NCBI RefSeq assembly: GCF_014646135.1
Contig: NZ_BMMW01000004.1
Span: forward strand, 186,001 to 250,000
Length of the DNA: 64,000 nt
Source of the DNA: Nocardia camponoti
GTDB lineage: Bacteria; Actinomycetota; Actinomycetes; Mycobacteriales; Mycobacteriaceae
Reading direction: 5' to 3'
A program made the translations under genes and the position numbers. The notes under the pieces were generated by a model. That model saw nothing but the letters and a program-made list of their open reading frames with translations. It did not search any database and was not told the DNA's origin. How positions within the stretch are numbered: the stretch's first letter is position 1; each line of letters opens with the position of its first letter. Positions 34,407 through 43,218 of the stretch are shown one piece after another.

Positions 34407-36271
34407 GCCCGAACACCGGCGCAGTCGCGCCCATAACGGTCTCACGAGCGCGCAGCTGGAACACTGAACCGCTCAGCCAGCACGCCGGGGCCTGGCTGGC
34501 AGCAGCCCAGAAGATCGAGAACGAGCGAATCATCGTCGTCTCCGACGCCGTGCAGTCCGACGCCTATTGGCAACGCGAATCCGGCGATGCCATGCGTACC
34601 CGCGCCCGCGGCTTCAGCACCGAAACCGCCAAACTCGTCAACGCGCTGAACACCGCAGCCACCGCGGCCGCCACTGCCGCACAAGACATTTCCGCCCACC
34701 GGTTCGTCGTGCTCAAGTACGCCGACGACGCCACCGCGAACAAGTTCGACGTCGCCGACGACGGCACGGTCACCCCCAGCAAGGCACTGTTCACGACCCT
34801 GGTCGCCCGCGTCGGCCCCGCTCTCGCTTACAAACACTGGGAGAAACTGGTCACAGCGGCCGCCGACCGCACCACAACCCTCAAACAAGCACTGGCAGAC
34901 CTACTCGCCGCCGACCTGCGCGGCGAGTCAGCGATCCTCGAAGCGTTCCACGATGTCGCGCCGATACCCGGCAAGGGCGGGGCGATGACCAAACGGGACG
35001 CGCCACCAGCGAATGCGAGCGTGGAAACGAACCGTCATTGGTGGAATAGCCTCACCCCCGCGCAGCGGGAGGAGGTGATCGCCAAATACCCCGAGATGAT
35101 CGGGAACCGTGATGGGGTGCCGGTCGAAGCACGCGACGCTGCGAATCGAAACCGATTGCCGGGCATGATCGTTGACGCCGAGACCCACCAGCAGACAGTG
35201 GCCGCGCAGTACGGCACCAACAGCGACCAGTACAAAGCCGCGACGCTCAAACTGGACGAACTGAAGAAGGTCGAAGAAGCAGCCAGGAACCCCGACGGCG
35301 TCAAACCTGATCAGAGGCGCTACCTGATGATGGTCGATACAACGACGGGCCGTCAGACCCGCGCGGCCGTTTCGGTCGGAAATCCCGACAAGTCCGATCA
35401 CGTGTCGGTGACCACTCCCGGACGGACAACGACGGTAGGAAGCCTGCCGGGCATGGTGGGCGAGGCCGAGAATCTACAGTCAGAGGCCAGACGTCAGCTC
35501 GAACTACAGGGCAAAGACGACTCGGTAGCGGCGATTTCCTGGATCGGGTACGACCCGCCGCTCGACCCACAGGGAGACGGTATCGGCGACATCATCGACG
35601 CCGGTGTCGATACCGGCACCACCGACCGCGCCGCCGAAGGCGCGAAGACGCTCAACCAGTTCTACAACGGACTCGAAGCATCACACGAGGGCGTCCAAGC
35701 ACCACACATCACCGCCGTCGGACATTCCTACGGGTCGCTGACTACCGGGCTCGCGCTCCAAGGCGGCGAGCATCCCGTCACCGACATGGTCGTCTACGGC
35801 TCGCCGGGCATCGGGGCGAACAGTCCCGCCGAACTCGGCTTGGACAATGGCCGCGCCTACGTCATGCGCGCCGACGACGACCCGATCAAATGGACCCAGG
35901 ACGGGCCGAGGATCGCAGAGTGGGCACCCGCCGCCGCACCTTTGGCTTCGGCCGTACCGATACCGGGGTCGGGGACACTCGCAGGTGAACTGGTCGGCGT
36001 CGGTGTCGGCGTTGATTCCTGGCAGGACAACAACAACGGTGGATTCGGCAGCGATCCCGCCCGGAATCCGAGCTTCGTCCAACTCGACACCCGCGACCAG
36101 ATCGCCACCGACGGCACCGGCCACTCACTACCCGGAGCGCACGGCCACAGCGACTATCCACGCGGAACGGACCGCTATGTCGACGGTGTCGAGATTCCTC
36201 GCGTCAGCACTTACAACACCGCAGCGGTTATCGCGGGCCTCCCGGAGAACGTGATCAGGGCGCCATCATGA
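34403..36271 (+). CDS. DUF1023 alpha/beta hydrolase, putative T7SS substrate
   Basis: A 622-residue protein. The N-terminal 200 residues are helical, WXG/LXG-like. A middle segment contains WWNSLTPAQREEVIAKYPEMIGNRDGVPVEARDAANR, the hallmark of this family. The C-terminal hydrolase has the nucleophile motif GHSYGS near residue 438, an acid in MRADDDP, and a histidine in TGHSLPGAHGHSDY. Members are secreted with EspC-like partners and cleave unknown esters or lipids. It sits within a T7SS substrate operon, but no EccC or core component is in the window. Confidence 0.85.
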   Translation: MSPNTGAVAPITVSRARSWNTEPLSQHAGAWLAAAQKIENERIIVVSDAVQSDAYWQRESGDAMRTRARGFSTETAKLVNALNTAATAAATAAQDISAHRFVVLKYADDATANKFDVADDGTVTPSKALFTTLVARVGPALAYKHWEKLVTAAADRTTTLKQALADLLAADLRGESAILEAFHDVAPIPGKGGAMTKRDAPPANASVETNRHWWNSLTPAQREEVIAKYPEMIGNRDGVPVEARDAANRNRLPGMIVDAETHQQTVAAQYGTNSDQYKAATLKLDELKKVEEAARNPDGVKPDQRRYLMMVDTTTGRQTRAAVSVGNPDKSDHVSVTTPGRTTTVGSLPGMVGEAENLQSEARRQLELQGKDDSVAAISWIGYDPPLDPQGDGIGDIIDAGVDTGTTDRAAEGAKTLNQFYNGLEASHEGVQAPHITAVGHSYGSLTTGLALQGGEHPVTDMVVYGSPGIGANSPAELGLDNGRAYVMRADDDPIKWTQDGPRIAEWAPAAAPLASAVPIPGSGTLAGELVGVGVGVDSWQDNNNGGFGSDPARNPSFVQLDTRDQIATDGTGHSLPGAHGHSDYPRGTDRYVDGVEIPRVSTYNTAAVIAGLPENVIRAPS

Positions 36272-36358
36272 TCATTCGCCCGGTAGTCACGTCAGCAGTT
36301 GCCGCAGGCATGCTCGATCCGTGCCGTACGCGCAGCGAAGGCATGGAAGGACCGAGCG

Positions 36359-36751
36359 ATGAATAGTTATGCGCCACGCGGAAACTCATCAGTTCAGCAG
36401 CCAGCACGGCAGGGACTGAGTGGATTGCAAATCACCGACATCGTCGTCTCGACAGCCATCATCACCATCGTCCCAATTGTCCTCGGATTGTTTACCTTGT
36501 GGATGCTTCCGTGGATGCTGGTTTCAAATGACACATGTCGCGCAGAGCCGCCCTGCAACGTCAATCCAGCACTGGGATGGACGATCATGCTCGGCGGTGG
36601 GGCGATCTCAGCCGCCCTTGCCATTGCTGTTGCCATCTTTCTAGGATTGCGCCGTTGGCCGATGTTCCCCGTAGCCATACTGGGGGCAGCCGGAATAGTT
36701 ACAGCCTGGAAATACGGTCTACCAATGATCTCCGAACTTACGGGAAATTGA
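36359..36751 (+). CDS. Small three-TM membrane protein
   Basis: A 130-residue product from ATG 36359. An N-terminal motif GLSGLQITDIVVS precedes TM1 (about 28-50), a loop with cysteines (TCRAEPPCN), and two more TM segments (about 70-92 and 98-115). The N-terminus of a truncated copy occurs at 39733. I do not recognise a family. It lies between the hydrolase and the DUF3558-like lipoprotein and may help anchor or process T7SS substrates; that is inference. Confidence 0.6.
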   Translation: MNSYAPRGNSSVQQPARQGLSGLQITDIVVSTAIITIVPIVLGLFTLWMLPWMLVSNDTCRAEPPCNVNPALGWTIMLGGGAISAALAIAVAIFLGLRRWPMFPVAILGAAGIVTAWKYGLPMISELTGN

Positions 36752-36804
36752 CCATTCGCCGACACGATGAAGCACTCAGCAACAGGTAGGGAGAACACGG
36801 CAGC

Positions 36805-37377
36805 GTGCGAAACACGATGAACAGCACCCGAAGTGGCGTACGATCCGGACTCCTTCTCAGCTGCGCGTTAGCGCTGGTAACTGTCGGCTGCACCAACGAT
36901 CCAGGTACTGAGCCACCTTCATCCAGCCCAACCGAGGCAACTTCGGTAAGCAAACCGGCGGATTTCGATCCCTGCACGGATATTCCGGATGCAGTGCTGA
37001 CGTCTGAGCAGCTCAGGAAGACACGCCCCGAGGACAGCGACTCCGCAGGAGTAACAACTCACGGCTGCGGCTATTTCATGCTGCAAGGCTACGATGTGCG
37101 AATTGTCCGTACATCGGTATCACTTTCAGACATAAAGGCCAAATTCCCAGACTCTTATCGAGAACAGCAATTCGGATCCAGACAAGGCGCCTACTACACC
37201 CTGTTTCCACAGTATGGAGATCGGAGCTGCGTCATAAACGTGGCGATGAATACCGGGAGCCTAGAGTTTGACCTTCGCAATCCAGCCACAGCAAGCAAGA
37301 CTGGCGATCTCGATACTTGCCAGCTCGCCACTGACCTGACAAACAAGATCGTCCCACTGATTCCCGAGAGTGCTTGA
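36805..37377 (+). CDS. DUF3558-like lipoprotein
   Basis: A 190-residue protein from GTG 36805 (GGGAG 11 nt upstream). Signal peptide with lipobox TVGC, cysteine near residue 29. A Ser/Thr/Pro linker precedes a globular domain starting DPCTDIPDAVLTSEQLRK with four further cysteines, matching the DUF3558 start. Family members are actinobacterial surface lipoproteins of unknown role, often near ESX loci. The stop is followed directly by the ATG of the next gene. Confidence 0.75.
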   Translation: MRNTMNSTRSGVRSGLLLSCALALVTVGCTNDPGTEPPSSSPTEATSVSKPADFDPCTDIPDAVLTSEQLRKTRPEDSDSAGVTTHGCGYFMLQGYDVRIVRTSVSLSDIKAKFPDSYREQQFGSRQGAYYTLFPQYGDRSCVINVAMNTGSLEFDLRNPATASKTGDLDTCQLATDLTNKIVPLIPESA

Positions 37378-37791
37378 ATGACATCATCTATCAAAGAACT
37401 CATCACTCAGGCCCAGGCCGGAAATCTTTCTCTTACCGCATCGCCGGATGCTTTCGTTTCCCTCGAAAAAGTACTGATCGATCGAATTGACCGCATCGTC
37501 ACCATACAGCTAGATATCCGGGCGGTGGCGGAGCAGGAAGTTTGGGGACTCGGTGAAGCGTCCGCCGTTCTGACATCTGCACAAACGCTAGTGCGGCGGT
37601 TTCGAGAGAAGGCGGACGCGGGGCCGAACAATGCGGTTGCAGCCCTGCAAAGCCACCGAGACGCCGCCGACGACCTTCTCGTTCTCATCCGCACCATCCG
37701 CCAACGTTACGAGGAAACGGACGCCGCGTTCGCAGCGAAGTTCAAAGAACTCGCCACCGCGCAAGGTCTGGACACCGGGGGAAATCGATGA
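37378..37791 (+). CDS. WXG100-like helical T7SS protein
   Basis: A 137-residue all-helical protein. The sequence VAEQEVWGLGEASAVLTSAQTLVRRFREKA contains W-x-x-G rather than classic WXG. Helices flank this on both sides, as in Esx or PE-like proteins. No signal peptide is present, consistent with T7SS export as a folded hairpin. It overlaps the PPE-like gene by ATGA, so it is the likely heterodimer partner of that protein. Exact family not recognised. Confidence 0.6.
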   Translation: MTSSIKELITQAQAGNLSLTASPDAFVSLEKVLIDRIDRIVTIQLDIRAVAEQEVWGLGEASAVLTSAQTLVRRFREKADAGPNNAVAALQSHRDAADDLLVLIRTIRQRYEETDAAFAAKFKELATAQGLDTGGNR

Positions 37792-38966
37792 CCAAGGAAT
37801 ACGACCCACCAGGGATTACGGACCCGGAGAACGTCGATGCCCTCACTCACCAGCAGATAATCGACGCTTTCAACTCCGTCGCGAACTCCACGAGCAGCAT
37901 GATCAAAGTGTGGAAGCAGGGTCACGTGGACTTCCGTGAATCCACGGTCAGTCTGCTCGCCGGGGTACGAAAAGCGGTGGACGGCAACTGGACTGGTGCC
38001 GCAGCTGACGCCGCAGTGTCCACGATCGCCCAGTACTGCAACGACTCCACCGAGCTGGATGAGTTGTTCGACGAGGTATCCCAGGTCGTCGGCAACACAG
38101 CGATGACGGCTGTCATGTCGAAATCGTTCCTGCCGCCAGTGGTTCCGGTGACCGCAGACCAGAACTCCGACCCAGAGGGCTACGACCGGCAGACACGCGA
38201 AGCCGACACCGCGCAGGCCGAAGCCCGACGGATCATGCAGGAGCGCTACGTCGTCGGCTTCCAAGAGCATGATAAGAAGCTGCCCACCTTCCCGCAGGCA
38301 ATGGCGATAGGCCCGGCCCCCGGCACCGACACCGGCGGATCGCCCGCAGGCCCGGCTACAACGGGAACGCCGAACCTGACAGCCGCGACGAATAATCCTG
38401 GGGAAACCGCTCAGCCAAGTGGCGAACCTGAGTCACCTGCCGAGAATCCCACGGATACGGAGTCCCCTACCGATACCGCGGGCAGCACTGCCGGACAAGA
38501 CGACTCAGCATCGAATGGTTCGCAGGACTCGACACCAGGCGACTCGACCCAGGCCGCATCGACCTCGCCGAGCTCCGCGATCGACGCGCCCACCAGCCCG
38601 TCCCCGACATCGCCGGGCGGAAGCGACCCTGCCCGGCCAGGTTCACCACTTTCGGCCGGCTCCGGCGGTGGATCTGGTTCTCCTGGTGGGCAAGGGCTTT
38701 CGACCGGTTCGCCGACCCCAGCGCCTGGAGCGGCGCAACCCGGATCGAATGCCGGGTCCACGCCCGGTGCCCGAACCGCGATGCCCGCCGCCGCCCACGC
38801 GGCGGGAACTGGTATGCACGGCATGCCCGGTGGCGCCGGGCGCCCAGGCGGCAAGGGCGACGACCCGGAAAAGTCCGACAAAAAGGTCAACCTCGACCAC
38901 GGCGACCACACGACCGAACTACTCGGTGTAATCAAGTCCGTACCCCCCGTGCTGGGTGACCGATGA
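37788..38966 (+). CDS. PPE-like T7SS substrate with disordered tail
   Basis: A 392-residue protein. Residues 1-165 are helical with the WXG-type turn GNWTGAAADAAVSTIAQY and a following long helix, resembling the PPE/WXG domain. Residues 180-345 are Pro/Ser/Gly/Thr-rich and disordered. The C-terminal 30 residues end NLDHGDHTTELLG. PPE proteins pair with a small helical partner and are escorted by EspG, and both such genes flank it with ATGA overlaps. Not a canonical mycobacterial PPE because the Pro-Pro-Glu start is absent. Confidence 0.7.
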   Translation: MTKEYDPPGITDPENVDALTHQQIIDAFNSVANSTSSMIKVWKQGHVDFRESTVSLLAGVRKAVDGNWTGAAADAAVSTIAQYCNDSTELDELFDEVSQVVGNTAMTAVMSKSFLPPVVPVTADQNSDPEGYDRQTREADTAQAEARRIMQERYVVGFQEHDKKLPTFPQAMAIGPAPGTDTGGSPAGPATTGTPNLTAATNNPGETAQPSGEPESPAENPTDTESPTDTAGSTAGQDDSASNGSQDSTPGDSTQAASTSPSSAIDAPTSPSPTSPGGSDPARPGSPLSAGSGGGSGSPGGQGLSTGSPTPAPGAAQPGSNAGSTPGARTAMPAAAHAAGTGMHGMPGGAGRPGGKGDDPEKSDKKVNLDHGDHTTELLGVIKSVPPVLGDR

Positions 38967-39736
38967 CGGCGTGGGTTTTCGACATCGAAGAGTTCGCCGC
39001 GCTCTGGTACGGCCCGGCCGCTGACCGGATGCTGTTTCCGCTGCATTATCTGAGCCGCTTCAGCCACATGAACGCACTCGAGCAGTACCGGTCGTCAGTA
39101 CGGCGTGATTGGTCCGAGCAGGGGCGCTTGGACTGGGACTCAGCCGAACAGCTGGACCGCGCCTTCGCGGTCCTGACCGATCCCGAAGTGTGGACCGAGA
39201 TCCACGGACGCGAAAAGCGCGGCCCACTACGCGCGGTCACTGCGCGTCACGACCAACACGCAGTGATCGCCGAGCAGTCGGCAGACGGTGCCAGGGTGCG
39301 CGTGACAATCGTTGCTGCCGAACGTCTTCCGAATGGAACCGCAGCAGTTCTCCCGGATACCCCGGCGGGGAAGCGACCGGCCGAACGGTTCGACGTCCAC
39401 GATCTAGGCCCAGAAGACCGGACTGCCGTCACTATCATCGAGGGTCCGAACCCGCGTGAGCGTTACCGCCGATTCCGCGATGAGCCGTGCACGTCGGCCG
39501 GAGTGATCCAGGTCTTTCGCGGACCTCGCAATACCCAGGGAAAACCACCGCGCCGCGTAGCTGCAATCCAATGGCACGACCGCCCCGATGGCCGCTATCT
39601 CGAGACCGGAACCCGCGCTCGAACCATCGCCCCCGCGAACGCCGCGACGCTGGCTCGCCTCATTGCCCGCGAAGTCGGTAAGGCGCTGGAGGAATACCAC
39701 GAGCACGTCGAGGACATGGGGCAGTTCGCTCCATGA
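38963..39736 (+). CDS. EspG-family T7SS chaperone
   Basis: A 257-residue cytoplasmic protein. Opening WVFDIEEFAALWYGPAADRMLFPL is typical of ESX secretion-associated EspG, followed by alternating strands and helices (AVIAEQSADGARVRVTIVAAE, DRPDGRYLETGT). EspG binds the helical tip of PE/PPE heterodimers and keeps them soluble for export. Its place immediately after the PPE-like gene, with ATGA coupling, supports this. No signal peptide or TM is present. Confidence 0.85.
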   Translation: MTAWVFDIEEFAALWYGPAADRMLFPLHYLSRFSHMNALEQYRSSVRRDWSEQGRLDWDSAEQLDRAFAVLTDPEVWTEIHGREKRGPLRAVTARHDQHAVIAEQSADGARVRVTIVAAERLPNGTAAVLPDTPAGKRPAERFDVHDLGPEDRTAVTIIEGPNPRERYRRFRDEPCTSAGVIQVFRGPRNTQGKPPRRVAAIQWHDRPDGRYLETGTRARTIAPANAATLARLIAREVGKALEEYHEHVEDMGQFAP

Positions 39737-39837
39737 ACAGCCGTGCGCCACAAGGAAATCGACTACCCCCGACGCTGGTGCCGACACGAATGGGTTGGCT
39801 GCGGATCACCGATATCGTTGTCTCAAGTCGCGCGTAG
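39733..39837 (+). pseudogene. Truncated copy of the three-TM protein gene
   Basis: ATG 39733 overlaps the EspG stop (ATGA) and opens a 34-codon frame encoding MNSRAPQGN and then RMGWLRITDIVVSSRA. This aligns with MNSYAPRGN and QGLSGLQITDIVVSTAI of the protein at 36359. The copy stops right after the conserved ITDIVVS, where the TM region should begin. The truncation point coincides with the 3' end of the opposite-strand gene at 39823. Confidence 0.7.
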
Positions 39838-40356
39838 CTCTCCAACGGACCGGGTCAGTTTTACCCGCTCGTTTAGAGTAATCAGTGGGAAGCAGACCTG
39901 AAAGGTATGCACGATGACGAGCAACCGGCTTGGTACTTCACGGTACTCGATCGGCATCGACCGAACCGTTCGCCGTTGGTCCACGTCGAATTCGCCTGCG
40001 ACTATCCAGCGCACTACGCCGTCGGGGTCCGCACAACAGAAATCTCTCGCCTCGATCGAGAGCGGAGCGCCACCGGAATCAAGAACTTTGACTGCAAACG
40101 GTAAGCCAGCGATGTCGGCAACGGTGACCGGTTGCACGCACACTGGAGTGTCAAAACGAACACTGGTGTTGCACAGTTCGTCGAGGCCGTCGCTGGCCAG
40201 AATCCAATGCTGGCCCCTCGGTCTGCGGCCGAACGAACCCCTCTCAAGTTCATCGGGCATCGGGCATCGGGCATCGGGCATCGGAATACTCGACGCCTGT
40301 TCGACCAACCAGAGCTGCCTGGTTTGACCAAGGACCTTCTCCCGCGCTTCCGTCAT
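39823..40356 (-). CDS. Unknown protein whose gene contains a heptanucleotide repeat
   Basis: A 177-residue predicted product. Residues 1-20 precede a repeat-encoded MPDARCPMPDE. The rest looks like a folded beta-rich protein (PVCVQPVTVADIAGLPFAVKVLDSGGAPLSIEARDF, DGVVRWIVAGEFDVDQR). I do not recognise it. No strong ribosome site is seen at the ATG. The overlapping plus-strand frame is also open, so gene reality is uncertain. Changes in the heptamer copy number would shift the frame of the downstream 140 residues. Confidence 0.45.
   Translation of the reverse strand: MTEAREKVLGQTRQLWLVEQASSIPMPDARCPMPDELERGSFGRRPRGQHWILASDGLDELCNTSVRFDTPVCVQPVTVADIAGLPFAVKVLDSGGAPLSIEARDFCCADPDGVVRWIVAGEFDVDQRRTVRSMPIEYREVPSRLLVIVHTFQVCFPLITLNERVKLTRSVGELRAT
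40251..40285. repeat. CATCGGG heptanucleotide tandem repeat
   Basis: Four perfect copies of CATCGGG at 40251-40278 plus a fifth copy ending in A (40279-40285). The unit length is not a multiple of three. It lies within the 5' part of the minus-strand gene at 39823-40356. Confidence 0.9.
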
Positions 40357-40469
40357 GACTCGTCAGTACTGGCCGCAGCCCTCATCATGCAGCGGGTGCT
40401 TGCGTGAATTCCCGTTGGCTGCAACCACACTGGGCACTGAGCATGGCCGATTCGGTCCATTCGGTCCGG

Positions 40470-41981
40470 TCAGGACTTGCCGAGCGCGGCCAGCGCGCGT
40501 GAGGTGTGGAGGCGTCGGTTGAGCAGCCGGATTGCGACCACCAGGTTGCGATCGAGAGCACCGAGCTCTGCCACCCTGTTCTCCAGGTCCTTCTGGAACT
40601 CGAACGTCTGGTCCTCGACCCAGCGGCTGAATCGCGCATGGTCTTCCGGGTCGTCGGGATCGAGTTGCTGGTACTGGGCAACATCGGGGATCCGCTCCAT
40701 ACGTGCGCGCACGCGGTGAGGCGCCGGCGCTGCGCGTAGCGGACGTTCCTCGTCGCGTCGACCACGCTCATCGAACACACCAAGCAGGATGAACGCGGGA
40801 CGCTCGGCCGCGGTAAGTCGGTCGCAGACGGTACCCAGCCCGGCTTGTCGGATCCGTTCGCAGACCTCAGCCACCTCGGCGAAGGCGCCTACGACATGGG
40901 CTGCTTCCTGTTCCCAGATTTTGGCGGGGTCGCCGAGCATCGTCGGCCGAGCATAGAGCGACGGTCGCAAAGGTGCGATGCCGCCGGTGATGACCGCGCT
41001 GTAGCGGTTGTCGGTGAGCCTGCGTACGAACTCATCGGTGAGTCGGAACCTCGCCGAATCCAGAACTTGGCGCCAGTCTGCGGTAGCCCGCCGGGCGGTG
41101 ATCAAGCGCGCCAGGAGTTCGGCAAGCAGTTTGTTCGCATCCTTGGTCGCTTCGTCGCGGGCGCGCATGTTGTCCAGCGCCGAGTGCGAGCACACCACGG
41201 CCAGACCGATGACGATCATCACCGCGGGCAGCACCCGAGCTACGGTGCCACCGTCAAGCAGGGTCCACATGTCGTGCCACCGTGCGGTGATCCAATCCGA
41301 GAGCTCAGTGCTGGGGCGCACCCACAACACGATGGCGAGAGCGAGCACGAGCGCTGGCTTGCTGCCCAGCACCTGAACGCGCATCATCGCGAACTTGGCG
41401 CGGTATCGCTCGGCGTCGACATCGCGGCGGGCCCAGCGCCTCAACCGATCCCATTCCAGCTGCTTCTGCTGTTTCTGCGCGCGGGCGAACTGAAGCCGTC
41501 CGGTACCTTCGGGTCGGTCGGCTGCCGTGGCGAGATCGCTGCGAGCGGTCGGGCTTCCTGGCACGTATCGGTGTGCCAGTTCTGCGGCCTTCCGGTGGTG
41601 ATTGTTGATCCTCGTGTCCGTCGATCTCACTGAGCACCGGATCCGCATCGCCGCGTGCCCTGCGGCGACGTTCAACCCCAATAGCGTCGCGCAGACCAGT
41701 GCCGTGCAGATGGCGTAGGACTGTACGGTTCCCGCTGGCAATCCCGTTGTCGTGTCGATCGTGCGGAAAATTGAGTCGAGCAATTCTCGTGCCTGGTTCA
41801 AGGTAGTCATCTCGGTGAGGGTAGGGAGGGCCTTCTCCGGTGCGCGGTAGGTGAATCGGGCCCCTGCAACTCCCCACCCGCGCAGGCATTTCTGCTCGTC
41901 GAAGGTGTAGTCGTGCCCGGCGGCATGGAACGGATGCCCACCGGTCACCGCGACGCGGACGGTCACTCCGACGGCGGACAA
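40470..41981 (-). CDS. Membrane protein of unknown function
   Basis: A 503-residue frame; ATG at 41810 (residue 58) is an alternative start. One TM at about residues 87-106 (YAICTALVCATLLGLNVAAG), then a basic helical linker, two TM segments at about 210-227 and 245-265, and a cytoplasmic C-terminal half of about 230 helical residues. The Gln/Lys-rich stretch QKQQKQLEW lies in the linker. No enzymatic motif or known family was recognised. It is transcribed opposite to the T7SS module and could be element cargo. Confidence 0.6.
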   Translation of the reverse strand: MSAVGVTVRVAVTGGHPFHAAGHDYTFDEQKCLRGWGVAGARFTYRAPEKALPTLTEMTTLNQARELLDSIFRTIDTTTGLPAGTVQSYAICTALVCATLLGLNVAAGHAAMRIRCSVRSTDTRINNHHRKAAELAHRYVPGSPTARSDLATAADRPEGTGRLQFARAQKQQKQLEWDRLRRWARRDVDAERYRAKFAMMRVQVLGSKPALVLALAIVLWVRPSTELSDWITARWHDMWTLLDGGTVARVLPAVMIVIGLAVVCSHSALDNMRARDEATKDANKLLAELLARLITARRATADWRQVLDSARFRLTDEFVRRLTDNRYSAVITGGIAPLRPSLYARPTMLGDPAKIWEQEAAHVVGAFAEVAEVCERIRQAGLGTVCDRLTAAERPAFILLGVFDERGRRDEERPLRAAPAPHRVRARMERIPDVAQYQQLDPDDPEDHARFSRWVEDQTFEFQKDLENRVAELGALDRNLVVAIRLLNRRLHTSRALAALGKS

Positions 41982-42119
41982 GTCAGCGGCTTAACAGGCC
42001 GCGCGACGAGTTGGTAGGGCGCTATGAATTCCGGTCTCGATATGGCCGACGCACCTGCCGGGTGCTGATCAGCCGACATCTCCTCTTGAGAGACTCATCG
42101 ACTCCGGCCGGTGCCGGTC

Positions 42120-42371
42120 TTAGTTCGACCGGTCAGGCTGCGTGTCCTCGGTCTCCTCGGCGCCGAGCTCGCGACGGACACACTCGATGTGCTGCCGTAC
42201 CGCTGCGCGCCATGCCGGGGCGAACTCAACGCCGAGAGTGCCCAAACCCAGATCTTCGGGCAACGTGTCGAGCAGGTTCTGCAAATGCGCGATTTCGGAT
42301 TTCTGGTCAGCCAGAGGTCTGGCCCGGGAGTCGTCGCCGGATGGTGGCAGGGGTGCAGTGAGGTCAGACAT
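42120..42371 (-). CDS. Small helical protein of unknown function
   Basis: An 83-residue product from ATG 42371 with AAGGGAC upstream. The middle is a helical hairpin (ADQKSEIAHLQNLLDTLPEDLGLG and APAWRAAVRQHIECVRREL), and both ends are polar. It is 139 nt downstream of the membrane-protein gene's longest start but is transcribed separately. No family recognised. Confidence 0.45.
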   Translation of the reverse strand: MSDLTAPLPPSGDDSRARPLADQKSEIAHLQNLLDTLPEDLGLGTLGVEFAPAWRAAVRQHIECVRRELGAEETEDTQPDRSN

Positions 42372-42736
42372 CGAGTGTCCCTTCGGTTGTCGACGCGTAG
42401 CGGCCACGCATCCGATGATGCCATCATCAGCGATATTGGCTCATCGGCAGTGTAGCCACGGTGCGGCGCCATCGCATGGCTGGGATCGGTGCGAGTTAGC
42501 CTGCAGCGGAAGCTAGTTCGGTTTCATCGGCCTCGCCCACGCTGGCTCGCACTCGAGCGTGGAACGCTAGATGGTGCCTTCGGCGGGTGGCGCGGTGCGT
42601 GGAGCTCTCCCCGTCCCCGCGGCGTTTACATCTGCCGACTGACGGCGATGTCGGGCAACACATCGTGGAGCCGGACCGGCGTGCGGCAAGTTCAGTCGGT
42701 CCACTTCGTCAACGCCCGAGCAGGGTCGCGGCGCAG
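42372..42736. other. No gene recognised
   Basis: About 365 nt between two small minus-strand genes. Several short frames are open, but none has a ribosome site, protein-like composition or a recognisable domain. No clear repeat or terminator hairpin was noticed. Confidence 0.4.
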
Positions 42737-43168
42737 TCAAGACTGTCGTGGCCGTCGAGGCGCAGTCAGGATGCGGATGCGCATCAGCGCCTCCAGCGAA
42801 TCCGCCAGCGAGCGAACAGAAGCCGAGAGGGCGCCGACCGACTGATACTCGGTTAGCTCGGGAACTGCGGCGGTGTGGGTCAGCCGATGATGCATCCAGC
42901 GCGCTTCGGTGAGGATCTGTGCCAATTGATCGCCGGAGCCGACACCGGTCAGAGCGGCTCGCCATCGGTCGGTGAGATGGTCAGCTGCGACATCGACTCC
43001 GATCGCTTGAGTCAACATCTTGCCAGTAGCGTGATGCAGCAATCCGGCCAACGCGGCCGGGTCGTGCCACGAATCGGTGGCAGCAGTATTGAGATCGATG
43101 AGCGCGGCTTCCGCGACGAATCCCAACGTAATGAGAGCGGATCGGATCGCGCCCGGTTCGATGTACAT
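42737..43168 (-). CDS. Small helical protein downstream of UbiA-like gene
   Basis: A 143-residue product from ATG 43168 (GGAAG upstream); the frame upstream to 43375 overlaps the UbiA-like gene and is not used. It is wholly helical (AIRSALITLGFVAEAALIDLNTAA, LAGLLHHATGKMLTQAIGV, LTEARWMHHRL). No catalytic motif visible. It follows the UbiA-like gene by 50 nt in the same direction and may belong to the same operon as the P450. Family unknown. Confidence 0.55.
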   Translation of the reverse strand: MYIEPGAIRSALITLGFVAEAALIDLNTAATDSWHDPAALAGLLHHATGKMLTQAIGVDVAADHLTDRWRAALTGVGSGDQLAQILTEARWMHHRLTHTAAVPELTEYQSVGALSASVRSLADSLEALMRIRILTAPRRPRQS

Positions 43169-43218
43169 GGTCGGTGAGCTTCCAGTCGGTGGGGCGGTGT
43201 TTGAAGCGGCAGGCTTGC

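Larger units (their letters stand above)
7765..39837. mobile_element. Integrative conjugative-type element, left end at lepA, right end unresolved
   Basis: The left boundary is inferred from the tyrosine integrase beginning 36 nt from lepA. Excisionase-like genes, a T4SS-like operon with VirB4/VirD4-type ATPases, and cargo genes follow. The interval given covers the part I can assign by gene content. The element may continue through the P450/UbiA region or even beyond the window, because I found no convincing attR repeat or chromosomal housekeeping gene to the right. No relaxase, replication initiator or tRNA was recognised. Confidence 0.6.

Noticed and set aside
36268..36366. Short ORF (32 codons) overlapping the DUF1023 stop
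   Set aside because: It overlaps both neighbours, has no ribosome site and no recognisable feature. It could be a lipoprotein remnant but I cannot support it.
40251..40285. CRISPR array
   Set aside because: The repeat unit is only 7 nt and there are no spacers; no cas genes exist in the window.
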